Below, in pieces: positions 1 to 6,836 of a stretch of 12,384 bases of DNA. Source of the stretch: Nitrospiraceae bacterium UBA6905 (GTDB lineage Bacteria > Nitrospirota > Thermodesulfovibrionia > Thermodesulfovibrionales > UBA6898); assembly GCA_002451165.1 (NCBI GenBank), contig DKBH01000064.1, positions 1 to 12,384 on the forward strand, read 5' to 3'. Each line of letters begins with the position of its first letter. The first letter of the stretch is position 1. A program made the translations under genes and the position numbers. Under the pieces are notes generated by a model. It had not been told where the DNA came from. It did no database searches and saw nothing but the letters and a program-made list of their open reading frames with translations.

Positions 1-47
1 TTAGTCCGGGGAGTGGGTTCATTGCTAATGACTTGAAGAAAAAATGA
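1..47 (+). CDS. 3' tail of an upstream gene (partial)
   Basis: The frame that begins at base 3 reads through to a TGA at 45-47 and would end a protein in SPGSGFIANDLKKK. Its stop overlaps the ATG of the methyltransferase at 44 (ATGA), an arrangement typical of translationally coupled genes in one operon. A second frame also stays open from base 1 to a TGA at 34-36, so the assignment rests mainly on the overlap geometry. Too little is visible to name a product. The rest of the gene lies outside the window. Confidence 0.35.
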   Translation, partial: SPGSGFIANDLKKK

Positions 48-997
48 TTAATTATAACGAAACGAAAGAAGCGTGTCCTATATGCAGACAAAGAGGAATG
101 TTTTTGCGTCATTTGCCTGCTATTTATATCATTAGGGAATTGAAGCGGTTTTTTTCCGTTGCTGAAATACCACCCCTTGATATTTGTGATTACTCTCTTT
201 TTGTTTGTTCGGCATGCTCACTTGAATTCGCTGTGCCGCCTGTACCTGGAAGTAAGGCTTTTTATGATTGGATTACTGCCAAAACAGGATATTATTCTGC
301 TTCTCGATGGGAGTATCAGACAGTCGTTGATAAAATATCGACATTCGATGCAGGCCTTTTATTGGATGTTGGCTGTGGTGATGGTGAGTTTTTGTCCTTT
401 GTAGGTGGATTGCTAGATATCAAAGCGATAGGTATTGATCTAACACAATCATCAGTCGATAAATGCAAAAAAAAAGGAATCGAAGCACACTGCATGGATA
501 TTGCGACTTATATGAATACAGCAGCTACCTCAAGATTGCCAGACAGGTTTGATTTTATAGTGGCGTTTCACTCACTTGAGCATATGGCTTATCCCCTAAG
601 ATTCATAGAATCCTTAAAACAATTGTTGACCAGAAATGGTCTTTTGTTTCTAAGCACACCTTATTCTCCCGTATCGTATGAGTATAGTTTTTATGCTCCG
701 CTCAATAATCCACCGCATCACTTAACCCGCTGGAACAGATCTTCCTATATCAAGTTAGCTGAAACAGTTAACATGAAAATTGATTTTTTAATGCCAGTGG
801 CTGAGAGTCCATTCAAGAGAGCTTTTCAGTCAATGAGAATCGGGGTTAGGGGGTATAACTCCACAATCAAGGAATTGCCATTCCTTATAGTCGCTCATCC
901 TCTGGTTACGTTTAAAGAGATGTATTTACAGCTATCGCGCGAAAGATTTAATGGTAAAGTCTTGCCGGACATTATTATGGCGCAACTTTCATTTTAA
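44..997 (+). CDS. Zinc-ribbon class I SAM-dependent methyltransferase
   Basis: Predicted 317-residue cytosolic methyltransferase. The N-terminus has two Cys pairs, CPIC at residues 11-14 and CSAC at 55-58, which look like a zinc ribbon. A Rossmann-type SAM-binding core follows: motif I LLDVGCGDGEF at about 106-116, an acidic residue D132 in GIDLT after the second strand, and FHSLEHM at about 175-181. A PPHHLTRW segment lies near 223-230, as is common in Methyltransf_23-like enzymes of sugar and antibiotic clusters. By family the likely job is methylation of a nucleotide sugar or glycan residue; the substrate is inferred from the glycosyltransferase neighbours only. The upstream sequence has only a weak AAGAA ribosome site, and the ATG overlaps the preceding stop. 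The gene is AT-rich and contains a run of nine A (467-475), which could be prone to slippage. Confidence 0.85.
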   Translation: MINYNETKEACPICRQRGMFLRHLPAIYIIRELKRFFSVAEIPPLDICDYSLFVCSACSLEFAVPPVPGSKAFYDWITAKTGYYSASRWEYQTVVDKISTFDAGLLLDVGCGDGEFLSFVGGLLDIKAIGIDLTQSSVDKCKKKGIEAHCMDIATYMNTAATSRLPDRFDFIVAFHSLEHMAYPLRFIESLKQLLTRNGLLFLSTPYSPVSYEYSFYAPLNNPPHHLTRWNRSSYIKLAETVNMKIDFLMPVAESPFKRAFQSMRIGVRGYNSTIKELPFLIVAHPLVTFKEMYLQLSRERFNGKVLPDIIMAQLSF

Positions 998-1020
998 TTG
1001 ATCAAACCATATCAAGTTAG

Positions 1021-2289
1021 ATGAGAATTGTTCTTGCGACCTCTGCCTTCGGCAGGGATGGTGGCGGTGTATCAGCTTACAATAGAGAGGCTTATGCTAT
1101 CTTGACTTCAGCAGGTCATGAGGTCAGAGTTTTTACTGCCGAGCAAACATTGCCGGCTAATCCTTGTCTGGGTGAAAAGGTAACTGTCAAGCATTATCCC
1201 CTCACGCCGCAAGAAACGGATCAAACAATAATTGTTCATCAGATGTTTGATGAAATTATTGCTTTTAATCCCGATGTATTAATTAGCAGCGATAGCGTTT
1301 GGCTTACATCACTATTTCCGTGTTTTGCTGATCGACGCATCAGAATCTCTATTTGCCATACATCTGGGCATGAAATAGACAGTGCCATTGGGAACGCTGC
1401 TGTTTGTCGTGCAACTTCAACTGATTGGCTTATAGCGCTCTCTGAAGCAGCTAATTCATGGCTAATTGGGAAATATGCGCTGGATCCTAAGCAAATCAAA
1501 GTTATCTATAACACGTTAGCGGATTGTCCATCCGATGTAAAAGCATTAATTGAGAAGAAATGTCTTGATGAAAGACTTCTTGTTGTGTTTCCAGGGGGCA
1601 GTTCAGAGATAAAAGCAGCAGATGTTGTATTGAAAACATTAAAATATCTTATAAATGATGGTATCAACTGTGACTTGGTCTGGTTTGGTAAAACGAAATT
1701 TATAGCCAAGTTTCTGCCAAGGACTATTTCCATTCCTGTATTTTTGCACGGTTTAATGTCCAGAAAAGAAGCTGTAGACACAATAACGGGTGCTCACTGC
1801 ATATTGCTTCCATCCCGTGGTGAAGGCTGTCCAATGACGTTACTAGAAGCAATGAGAAGTGGAACTATTCCTATAGTTTCCGATTGTCCTTCCGCGATGC
1901 GCGAAATAGTTAAGGATGGCCTATCTGGCTTTATAATCAGAGTCGGGGATGAAAAGGGCATTGCACATGCCTTAGAAAACCTATCAACGTCGGCCGACTT
2001 GAGGAAGACGATGATGTTAAGTGCAAGGGATACTTATGAGAAAATGCTTTCACCTGAAATCTGGCTTCACAAAATGGAAGAGCTTATCAATAAGCGACGC
2101 TTTGACAGAAACAAAGGGCATCAAGTCGATATGTACAACCCTCAAATGCTGATTCCATGGCATAGACCTAAAATGTCTTGGAAACAACCTTCCATTAATT
2201 ATCTTAAGGACCGAATCAGACTTTTCAAACATGCAGGCCGATGCTCAATAATAAGCCTTGCTCTAAGGCTAAAACATATCAGGATGTAA
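1021..2289 (+). CDS. Glycosyltransferase family 4 protein (GT-B fold)
   Basis: Predicted 422-residue GT-B retaining glycosyltransferase that would transfer a sugar from a nucleotide donor to a growing glycan. The N-terminal half begins RIVLATSAFGRDGGGVSAY, with a glycine-rich loop expected in the acceptor domain. The C-terminal half has the donor-site signature PSRGEGCPMTLLEAM, giving E268-x7-E276, followed by SGTIPIVSDCPSAMREIV, which is characteristic of Glycos_transf_1 domains. Residues after about 360 form a basic extension beyond the usual fold that I do not recognise. It lies 23 bases after the methyltransferase and directly abuts the next gene. No clear Shine-Dalgarno sequence precedes the ATG, so it probably depends on coupling. 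AT-rich like its upstream neighbour. Donor and acceptor sugars cannot be read from the sequence. Confidence 0.88.
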   Translation: MRIVLATSAFGRDGGGVSAYNREAYAILTSAGHEVRVFTAEQTLPANPCLGEKVTVKHYPLTPQETDQTIIVHQMFDEIIAFNPDVLISSDSVWLTSLFPCFADRRIRISICHTSGHEIDSAIGNAAVCRATSTDWLIALSEAANSWLIGKYALDPKQIKVIYNTLADCPSDVKALIEKKCLDERLLVVFPGGSSEIKAADVVLKTLKYLINDGINCDLVWFGKTKFIAKFLPRTISIPVFLHGLMSRKEAVDTITGAHCILLPSRGEGCPMTLLEAMRSGTIPIVSDCPSAMREIVKDGLSGFIIRVGDEKGIAHALENLSTSADLRKTMMLSARDTYEKMLSPEIWLHKMEELINKRRFDRNKGHQVDMYNPQMLIPWHRPKMSWKQPSINYLKDRIRLFKHAGRCSIISLALRLKHIRM

Positions 2290-3423
2290 GTGACGAAAAA
2301 AGTCCTGATCATTCAGCGGCGTTTAACGGAGTATAGAGTGCCACTGTTCATGGCCTTAAAAGAAAAGCTTTCAAAGGGAAAAATATCCCTGTCAATTTTA
2401 CGTAGCAAGCCCACAGCGGAAGAATTAATTAGGGCTGACGAAGGTTTTCTGCCTTGGGGAATGAATGTGCGCTGTCAGACGTATAACTTCGGCAATATGA
2501 GACTATTCTGGCAGGCATTGCCTAATAAGCTCGTCTCTATGTATGACCTTATAATTATTCCACATGAAAATAGCTTGCTTTCAAATTATCGACTCTTACT
2601 GGCAAGGCGTCATGAAAATGTGCGGCTTGCTTTCTGGGGCCATGGCGCTAATTTTCAGAACAGTAGAAATGGGGGGCTCAAAAAGTGGTTGCGGGAATGG
2701 TCAATGAAGCAGGCAAATTGGTGGTTCGCATATACTTCTGCTTCAGTGAAAAGACTCATAGAGAGCGGATACCCTGAGGCTAAAATCACTTGCTTGAACA
2801 ATGCCATAGATACTAGATCGCTCATCGAATGGGCTAGTTTCGTGTCTGTGGAGGAAAAGCGCAGGCTTCTGGCCAGTCTTTCATTAGGCGGTCAAGCTGT
2901 CGGCATATATTTGGGGAGTCTTCATAAAGATAAGAGACTCGATTTTCTATTTGCTGCCGCAGATGAACTGCGAAAGAGAAAGCCGATATTTGAACTATTA
3001 ATTATCGGAGACGGGCCGTTACGAAGCATTGTGGAGAATTTTGTAAGGACGCGCCACTGGGCAAAATGGATTGGAGCTAAACATGATCGGGAAAAAGTGC
3101 TGTACGCCTCACTCGGGAAGATTATGCTGAATCCCGGCATGGTTGGACTCGGAATTTTGGACAGTTTTGCTCTCGGCATACCTATGGTAACCACAGATTG
3201 CGGTATCCACTCTCCGGAAATCGCGTATCTGGAGCATGGCAGGAACGGCTTCATAACCCCGAATGAGCAGGACGAATATGTGCAATGCGTAGCTGATTTA
3301 TTTGAAGATCCGCTCCTGCTCGAACGACTAAAATTGAACTGCCGGGAGGACGCAAAGAAATACACACTCGAAAACATGGTGAATAATTTCTGCAACGGCA
3401 TTCTTTCGGCACTCAACAGTTGA
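2290..3423 (+). CDS. GT-B glycosyltransferase with atypical donor-site motif
   Basis: Predicted 377-residue glycosyltransferase of the GT4-like group. The start is a GTG at 2290 immediately after the TAA of the previous gene, with AGGA five bases upstream. Visible landmarks are RRLTEYRVPLF at about 10-20, WGHGANF at 116-122, LNNAID at 169-174, YLGSLHKDKRLDFL at 207-220 and IIGDGPLRSIVE at 238-249. Where most GT4 enzymes have E-x7-E, this protein reads NPGMVGLGILDSFALGIP (281-298). The first Glu is replaced by Val, and the second position is Phe with an Asp two residues earlier. The surrounding Gly residues are kept, so the protein looks like a subfamily variant rather than a broken copy. It probably adds a sugar to the same glycan as its neighbours. 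Confidence 0.82.
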   Translation: MTKKVLIIQRRLTEYRVPLFMALKEKLSKGKISLSILRSKPTAEELIRADEGFLPWGMNVRCQTYNFGNMRLFWQALPNKLVSMYDLIIIPHENSLLSNYRLLLARRHENVRLAFWGHGANFQNSRNGGLKKWLREWSMKQANWWFAYTSASVKRLIESGYPEAKITCLNNAIDTRSLIEWASFVSVEEKRRLLASLSLGGQAVGIYLGSLHKDKRLDFLFAAADELRKRKPIFELLIIGDGPLRSIVENFVRTRHWAKWIGAKHDREKVLYASLGKIMLNPGMVGLGILDSFALGIPMVTTDCGIHSPEIAYLEHGRNGFITPNEQDEYVQCVADLFEDPLLLERLKLNCREDAKKYTLENMVNNFCNGILSALNS

Positions 3424-3449
3424 AAACTTTGCCTTCCCCAACTTCCTTG

Positions 3450-3462
3450 CACCCCGGAGGTG
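3450..3462 (+). repeat. Intergenic CACCCCGGAGGTG element, copy 1
   Basis: A 13-base sequence in the 61-base spacer between two glycosyltransferase genes, identical to bases 6650-6662 and related to 5431-5452. It contains the Shine-Dalgarno consensus GGAGGTG, but that lies about 23 bases before the ATG at 3485, too far for ordinary initiation. CACC and GGTG can pair around CCGGA. Function unknown. Confidence 0.5.
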
Positions 3463-3484
3463 ACGGTATTTCGGTTTTACTGCC

Positions 3485-4666
3485 ATGAAGATTCTTCTCG
3501 CACATAACTTCTACCAGTCTTCTTCGCCCTCGGGTGAGGATATTGTTTATCGGGCTGAAGTTGATCTTCTCAGGCATAAGGGAATAGATGTTGTTACGTA
3601 CGAGAGATCGAATGACGAGCTATCAGAATGTTCAAGAAGGAAAACGGCTGTTAGTGCCGTATGGTCGCGCACAGCCTATGACGAAGTAACTGATCTCATC
3701 AAGAAAGAAAAACCGGAAATTGCCCACTTTCATAACATCTGGTATCTGATATCCCCATCTGCCTACTTAGCTTGCAGAACTGCCGGCCTTCCGATTGTCC
3801 AGACCCTTCACAATTTCAGGATGTTCTGTGCCAATGGCCTGCTGCTGAGAAATGGAAAGGTCTGCGAGGAGTGTGTCGGCAAGCTTCCGTGGCGCGGAGT
3901 AGTTTATGGCTGTTTCCGCAACTCGCGACTTTATTCGGTGCCAGTGGTTGCTTCGGAGGTCATGCAGAAGTTAAAAAGGATCTGGACAGGAACAGTCGAT
4001 GCCTATATTTCGATGACCAAATTCGGAAGGCAGAAATTCATCCAATGCGGACTTCCTGATGACCGGGTATATGTTAAACCGAACTTCCTCGCGGACCCAC
4101 CTGCTCCGAACTATGCGGCGGGGGAATATGCCCTTTATCTTGGAAGGCTTTCAGAGGAAAAAGGGGTCGAGGTCTTGTTGGACGCTGCAAAGCACTCAAA
4201 TGGACCATCCGCTGAGGTTAAGATCAAGATCGTAGGGGACGGTCCCTTAATGGAAAGGCTCAGGCGAAGATGCTTGGATGAGGGGATGAGCCACGTAGAG
4301 ATTTTGGGCAGGAAGAGTCATTCTGAGTGCATGGACCTTCTTATGCATGCACGATTTCTTGTGCTGCCATCAATCTGCTACGAGAATTTCCCTTTGGCGA
4401 TCCGTGAGGCTTATGCCTGCGGCAAGCCGGTCATTGCATCGCGGCTCGGCGCTATGGCAGAGATCGTTCAGGATAAGCATACAGGACTGCTCTTCAATCC
4501 TGGCGATGGCGATGATCTAGCTGAAAAGATGCGCTGGATGACAGAGAACGAAGAAGCCTGCATTGAAATGGGCAAGAATGCGCGGGGCGAGTTCGAAAGC
4601 AAATATGCCACAGAACGAAATTTTGCAATTCTGATGGAAATATATCATAAGGTCCTATCGAAGTGA
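3485..4666 (+). CDS. Glycosyltransferase family 4 protein with Cys-containing acceptor loop
   Basis: Predicted 393-residue GT-B glycosyltransferase. It starts ILLAHNFYQSSSPSGEDIVY, with the donor-domain landmarks YLGRLSEEKGVEVLLDAA (218-235), IVGDGPLMERL (249-259) and E300-x7-E308 within ICYENFPLAIREAYACGKP. The N-terminal domain has TLHNFRMFCANGLLLRN followed by GKVCEEC (about 107-130), a Cys-bearing segment seen in a subgroup of GT4 enzymes from polysaccharide clusters. The same segment recurs as a decayed copy at 6670-6762. The ATG at 3485 is the only good start after the in-frame TGA at 3461-3463. The stop overlaps the next gene by one base (TGATG). It is more GC-rich than the three genes before it. 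Sugar specificity is not determinable here. Confidence 0.9.
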   Translation: MKILLAHNFYQSSSPSGEDIVYRAEVDLLRHKGIDVVTYERSNDELSECSRRKTAVSAVWSRTAYDEVTDLIKKEKPEIAHFHNIWYLISPSAYLACRTAGLPIVQTLHNFRMFCANGLLLRNGKVCEECVGKLPWRGVVYGCFRNSRLYSVPVVASEVMQKLKRIWTGTVDAYISMTKFGRQKFIQCGLPDDRVYVKPNFLADPPAPNYAAGEYALYLGRLSEEKGVEVLLDAAKHSNGPSAEVKIKIVGDGPLMERLRRRCLDEGMSHVEILGRKSHSECMDLLMHARFLVLPSICYENFPLAIREAYACGKPVIASRLGAMAEIVQDKHTGLLFNPGDGDDLAEKMRWMTENEEACIEMGKNARGEFESKYATERNFAILMEIYHKVLSK

Positions 4667-5418
4667 TGAAAGGTGAAAAAATAATCGGCTATCCGATAAC
4701 GACGAAGATCAGCAAGGATAGTATTGCAGACATCTCTGCATGGTTGCGGTCTGGGGAAAAAGTGAAGTATTTCGTCTGCGCGAATCCCCACTCTCTTGAA
4801 GTGGCGCGGAAAGATCCTGAATTTGACCGGGCCATCCGCGAGGCCGATCTGGTCGTGCCTGACGGCGTCGGTATCGTTCTAGCCTCGAAGATACTCGGCG
4901 GGAGTATCCGTGAGAGGGTCACTGGCATGGACATTTTCCTCGGACTGAGCAGGCTCCTGAATGAAGAGAAGGGAGGGCGCTATTTCTTCCTCGGATCAAC
5001 GGATCGGAATCTTGCAAGGATCAGTGCGAAGATGGCAGGAGACTTCCCGAACATCATCGTTGCCGGTGCGTACTCCCCGCCATTTAAGCCGGAATTCACC
5101 GAAGAGGACAGCAAGCTGATGGTGGAGGCGATAAACCGTGCAGAGCCAGATGTGCTCTGGGTCGGCATGACCGCACCGAAGCAGGAAAAATGGGTCTGCC
5201 AGAATAAAGGCCGATTGAACGTGAAGTTCATCGGCGCGGTCGGCGCGGTATTCGATTTCTACACCGGCAATGTCAAACGTTCCCATCCAGTCTTCCAGCG
5301 GCTGGGGCTTGAGTGGCTGCCCCGCCTCCTCCGTGAGCCTCGGCGTCTCTGGCGCAGGAATTTCATATCTAACCCCTCCTTCCTTCTCCGTGTTCTGCGA
5401 CAGAAGCTAATCTCCTGA
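4666..5418 (+). CDS. WecG/TagA/CpsF-family glycosyltransferase (GT26)
   Basis: Predicted 250-residue inverting glycosyltransferase. In this family members add N-acetylmannosamine or a related sugar (for example ManNAc or ManNAcA) to an undecaprenyl-pyrophosphate-linked sugar on the cytoplasmic face. Counted from the ATG at 4666, the family landmarks are CANPHSLEVA (38-47), LVVPDGVGIV (62-71), TGMDIF (86-91), WVGMTAPKQEKW (165-176) and GAVGAVFDFYTGNVKR (190-205). The C-terminal tail is basic and aromatic: LGLEWLPRLLREPRRLWRRN, at about 213-232. That tail is associated with membrane contact in the family. A GTG three bases upstream (4663) is an alternative start; either overlaps the previous stop. 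This enzyme supports lipid-linked repeat-unit assembly by the cluster. Confidence 0.92.
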   Translation: MKGEKIIGYPITTKISKDSIADISAWLRSGEKVKYFVCANPHSLEVARKDPEFDRAIREADLVVPDGVGIVLASKILGGSIRERVTGMDIFLGLSRLLNEEKGGRYFFLGSTDRNLARISAKMAGDFPNIIVAGAYSPPFKPEFTEEDSKLMVEAINRAEPDVLWVGMTAPKQEKWVCQNKGRLNVKFIGAVGAVFDFYTGNVKRSHPVFQRLGLEWLPRLLREPRRLWRRNFISNPSFLLRVLRQKLIS

Positions 5419-5430
5419 TCCCAGCCCATT

Positions 5431-5452
5431 TCCTCCACCCGGAGATGCGGGG
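5431..5452 (+). repeat. Intergenic element related to CACCCCGGAGGTG, copy 2
   Basis: The spacer after the GT26 gene contains TCCTCCACCCGGAGATGCGG (5431-5450). It resembles 6647-6674 if a few bases are gapped: CCTCCACCC, then GGAG, then ATGCGGG in both. CTCC and GGAG can pair into a short hairpin, but there is no following T-run, so it is not a good intrinsic terminator. Confidence 0.35.
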
Positions 5453-5473
5453 ATTATGATGATAAGCCAATTA

Positions 5474-5504
5474 TTGCGCTAACACGTACCCCCCCTGATA
5501 GAAT
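5474..5504 (+). promoter_or_regulatory. Putative extended -10 promoter directly upstream of 5511 start
   Basis: TTGCGC at 5474-5479, a 19-base spacer and TAGAAT at 5499-5504 preceded by TGA (extended -10 pattern TGnTAnnnT). The ATG at 5511 begins only six bases after the -10 box, which would put the transcription start at or near the A of ATG. No Shine-Dalgarno sequence lies between them. This suggests a leaderless transcript from this promoter; read-through from the upstream operon is also possible. Confidence 0.45.
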
Positions 5505-5510
5505 ACCCCT

Positions 5511-6632
5511 ATGAAACAGTCTCCCGAAGAATCTCTCCTTCTTCTCCTTTCCCAACCCGAACCGTCTCATGTGGTCATGCAGCACGTGCAGGCACTCATT
5601 ACCAGTTCATCACGGCCGCTCAATTACGAAGGGCTGCTGCAGCTGGCAAACCTGAACCAGGTGACACCGCTCATGTATAAGAACCTCGCAGCGCATCATA
5701 TCGTGCCTGAGGAGGTGATGCAGGGGTTCAGGGCTCAATATGCACTGAATCTGCGGAGAAATGCCCTTCATCTTGAAGAGACGTTGTCGATCCTTGATAT
5801 GCTGCATAGGTCAGGGGTAAGTGCCATCCCGCTGAAAGGTTCTTTCGCAGCAGAGACCCTGCTCGGTGATATGGGGCTGTACCCCACTGCGGATATAGAC
5901 ATCCTCGTCCGGCAGGGCGATCTTAAGAAAGCAGGGGAAAGCCTTATTGCTGCGGGATATGATCGGAGTACCAGCGTCAGTGAACAGGACCAGCTGTCGG
6001 GCTCGTATCATCTCTATTTTCATAAGGGTTCGACCATAGTTGAGCTGCACTGGAACCTGGTAAGGCGGTATTTCGAAGCGCCTCCGTCATACTGGTGGGA
6101 AGACGCTGCGAAGATGCAGTTCAGGGGCATGACACTCTCCTGCCTATCACAGGAAAAATATCTCCTGTATTTGATCTTCCGGCTTTACTGCAAGGCATTC
6201 ATGCCGCTGCACCATGTCGTGCTCATGCCAGCACTTCTTGGCGATTATTTTGACTGGGAGAAATTCATGCGCTCTACGCAGCTGCTGCGCATGAAGCGGC
6301 TTGCTGTGTTCACGCTGAAGCTTATGCATGATCTGCTTCATATCAATGTCCCAGAAGGCATAATCAAAAAAAATATCGCCGGGTATAAGTTCCTTAAGAA
6401 TGCCGTAATATCGGGATTTATTAACCCGGAAGTCAGACCTCATCTTCAGATGCTTTTGTTCCTGACCCTCCTCGACACCCCCCTCGATATTCTGAAGGTC
6501 CTTATCCGCAGGCTTTTTCCCCCTACATCAGAGATTCGTCTGCGTTACAACATTCCCCCGCGCTCACTCAAAATCCTCCCCTATTACCTCCTCAATCCCT
6601 TTCTCATGCTTTTCAAGAAAACGACACGCTAA
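5511..6632 (+). CDS. Nucleotidyltransferase family protein (PF14907-type)
   Basis: Predicted 373-residue soluble protein resembling the NTP_transf_5 (uncharacterised nucleotidyltransferase) family, a branch of the DNA polymerase beta-like superfamily often found in polysaccharide and peptide-modification clusters. Landmarks are IPLKGSFAAETLL (106-118), YPTADIDILVRQGDL (124-138) with the D-x-D acidic pair expected at the metal site, and HLYFHKGSTIVELHWNL (167-183). The C-terminal half is helical and basic, ending in ILPYYLLNPFLMLFKK. The true substrate of this family is not established, so no reaction is assigned. The gene is separated from the upstream operon by 92 bases with its own apparent promoter. 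A partial second copy of its 3' end lies at 7784-7885. A run of eight A occurs at 6366-6373. Confidence 0.8.
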   Translation: MKQSPEESLLLLLSQPEPSHVVMQHVQALITSSSRPLNYEGLLQLANLNQVTPLMYKNLAAHHIVPEEVMQGFRAQYALNLRRNALHLEETLSILDMLHRSGVSAIPLKGSFAAETLLGDMGLYPTADIDILVRQGDLKKAGESLIAAGYDRSTSVSEQDQLSGSYHLYFHKGSTIVELHWNLVRRYFEAPPSYWWEDAAKMQFRGMTLSCLSQEKYLLYLIFRLYCKAFMPLHHVVLMPALLGDYFDWEKFMRSTQLLRMKRLAVFTLKLMHDLLHINVPEGIIKKNIAGYKFLKNAVISGFINPEVRPHLQMLLFLTLLDTPLDILKVLIRRLFPPTSEIRLRYNIPPRSLKILPYYLLNPFLMLFKKTTR

Positions 6633-6644
6633 CCCCCCGAAAAA

Positions 6645-6662
6645 ACCTCCACCCCGGAGGTG
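6645..6662 (+). repeat. Intergenic CACCCCGGAGGTG element, copy 3, within a hairpin
   Basis: Bases 6645-6661 form a perfect six-base-pair stem, ACCTCC with GGAGGT, around the loop ACCCC; 6650-6662 are identical to 3450-3462. An alternative pairing, CCACC with GGTGG around CCGGA, is equally possible. It lies 13 bases after the nucleotidyltransferase stop. No T-run follows, so it is not a convincing intrinsic terminator. Confidence 0.5.
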
Positions 6663-6669
6663 GAACAAT

Positions 6670-6762
6670 GCGGGCGTTCCTGTTGTTTAACCCCCGCATA
6701 ATTTCCCTATGTCCTGCGTAAACGGCCTTCTGTTGAGAAACGACCGAGTATACGAGGAGTGC
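6670..6762 (+). pseudogene. Decayed internal fragment of a GT4 glycosyltransferase
   Basis: Read from 6670 in one frame, this gives AGVPVV, a TAA stop (6688-6690), then PPHNFPMSC, VNGLLLRND and RVYEEC. It lines up without gaps with residues 100-130 of the intact glycosyltransferase encoded at 3485-4666 (AGLPIV, Q, TLHNFRMFC, ANGLLLRNG, KVCEEC). By eye 20 of 31 positions are identical. The stop falls exactly at the Gln codon and needs only one C-to-T change. Most base differences from the intact gene within the conserved core are at third positions, so the source was probably a functional paralogue rather than a recent copy. Nothing of the rest of the gene is recognisable on either side. The frame continues to a TGA at 6784-6786. 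Confidence 0.75.
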
Positions 6763-6782
6763 ATCGCCTGTCAGCATCAGCA

Positions 6783-6825
6783 TTGATAGCTTGCCTCACT
6801 GCTGTGATATAATTACTCCGGAGGG
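6783..6825 (+). promoter_or_regulatory. Extended -10 promoter and ribosome site for the MNT/HepT pair
   Basis: TTGATA (6783-6788), a 19-base spacer and a perfect TATAAT (6808-6813) preceded by TGA, which gives an extended -10. The Shine-Dalgarno GGAGGG follows at 6820-6825, eleven bases before the ATG at 6837. The ribosome site is part of the palindrome CTCCGGAG (6816-6823), so it could be masked by pairing or by a bound regulator. This would give the pair transcription independent of the polysaccharide operon. Confidence 0.65.
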
Positions 6826-6836
6826 CCGGATCGATA

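Noticed and set aside
6668..6699. Inverted repeat ATGCGGG/CCCGCAT as a transcription terminator after the nucleotidyltransferase gene
   Set aside because: The loop is long (18 bases), no T-run follows, and most of the segment is explained by the decayed GT4 reading frame.
6709..6786. Small real gene starting at ATG 6709
   Set aside because: Its 25 residues match the middle of a glycosyltransferase, and the matching frame continues upstream through a stop codon, so it is a remnant.
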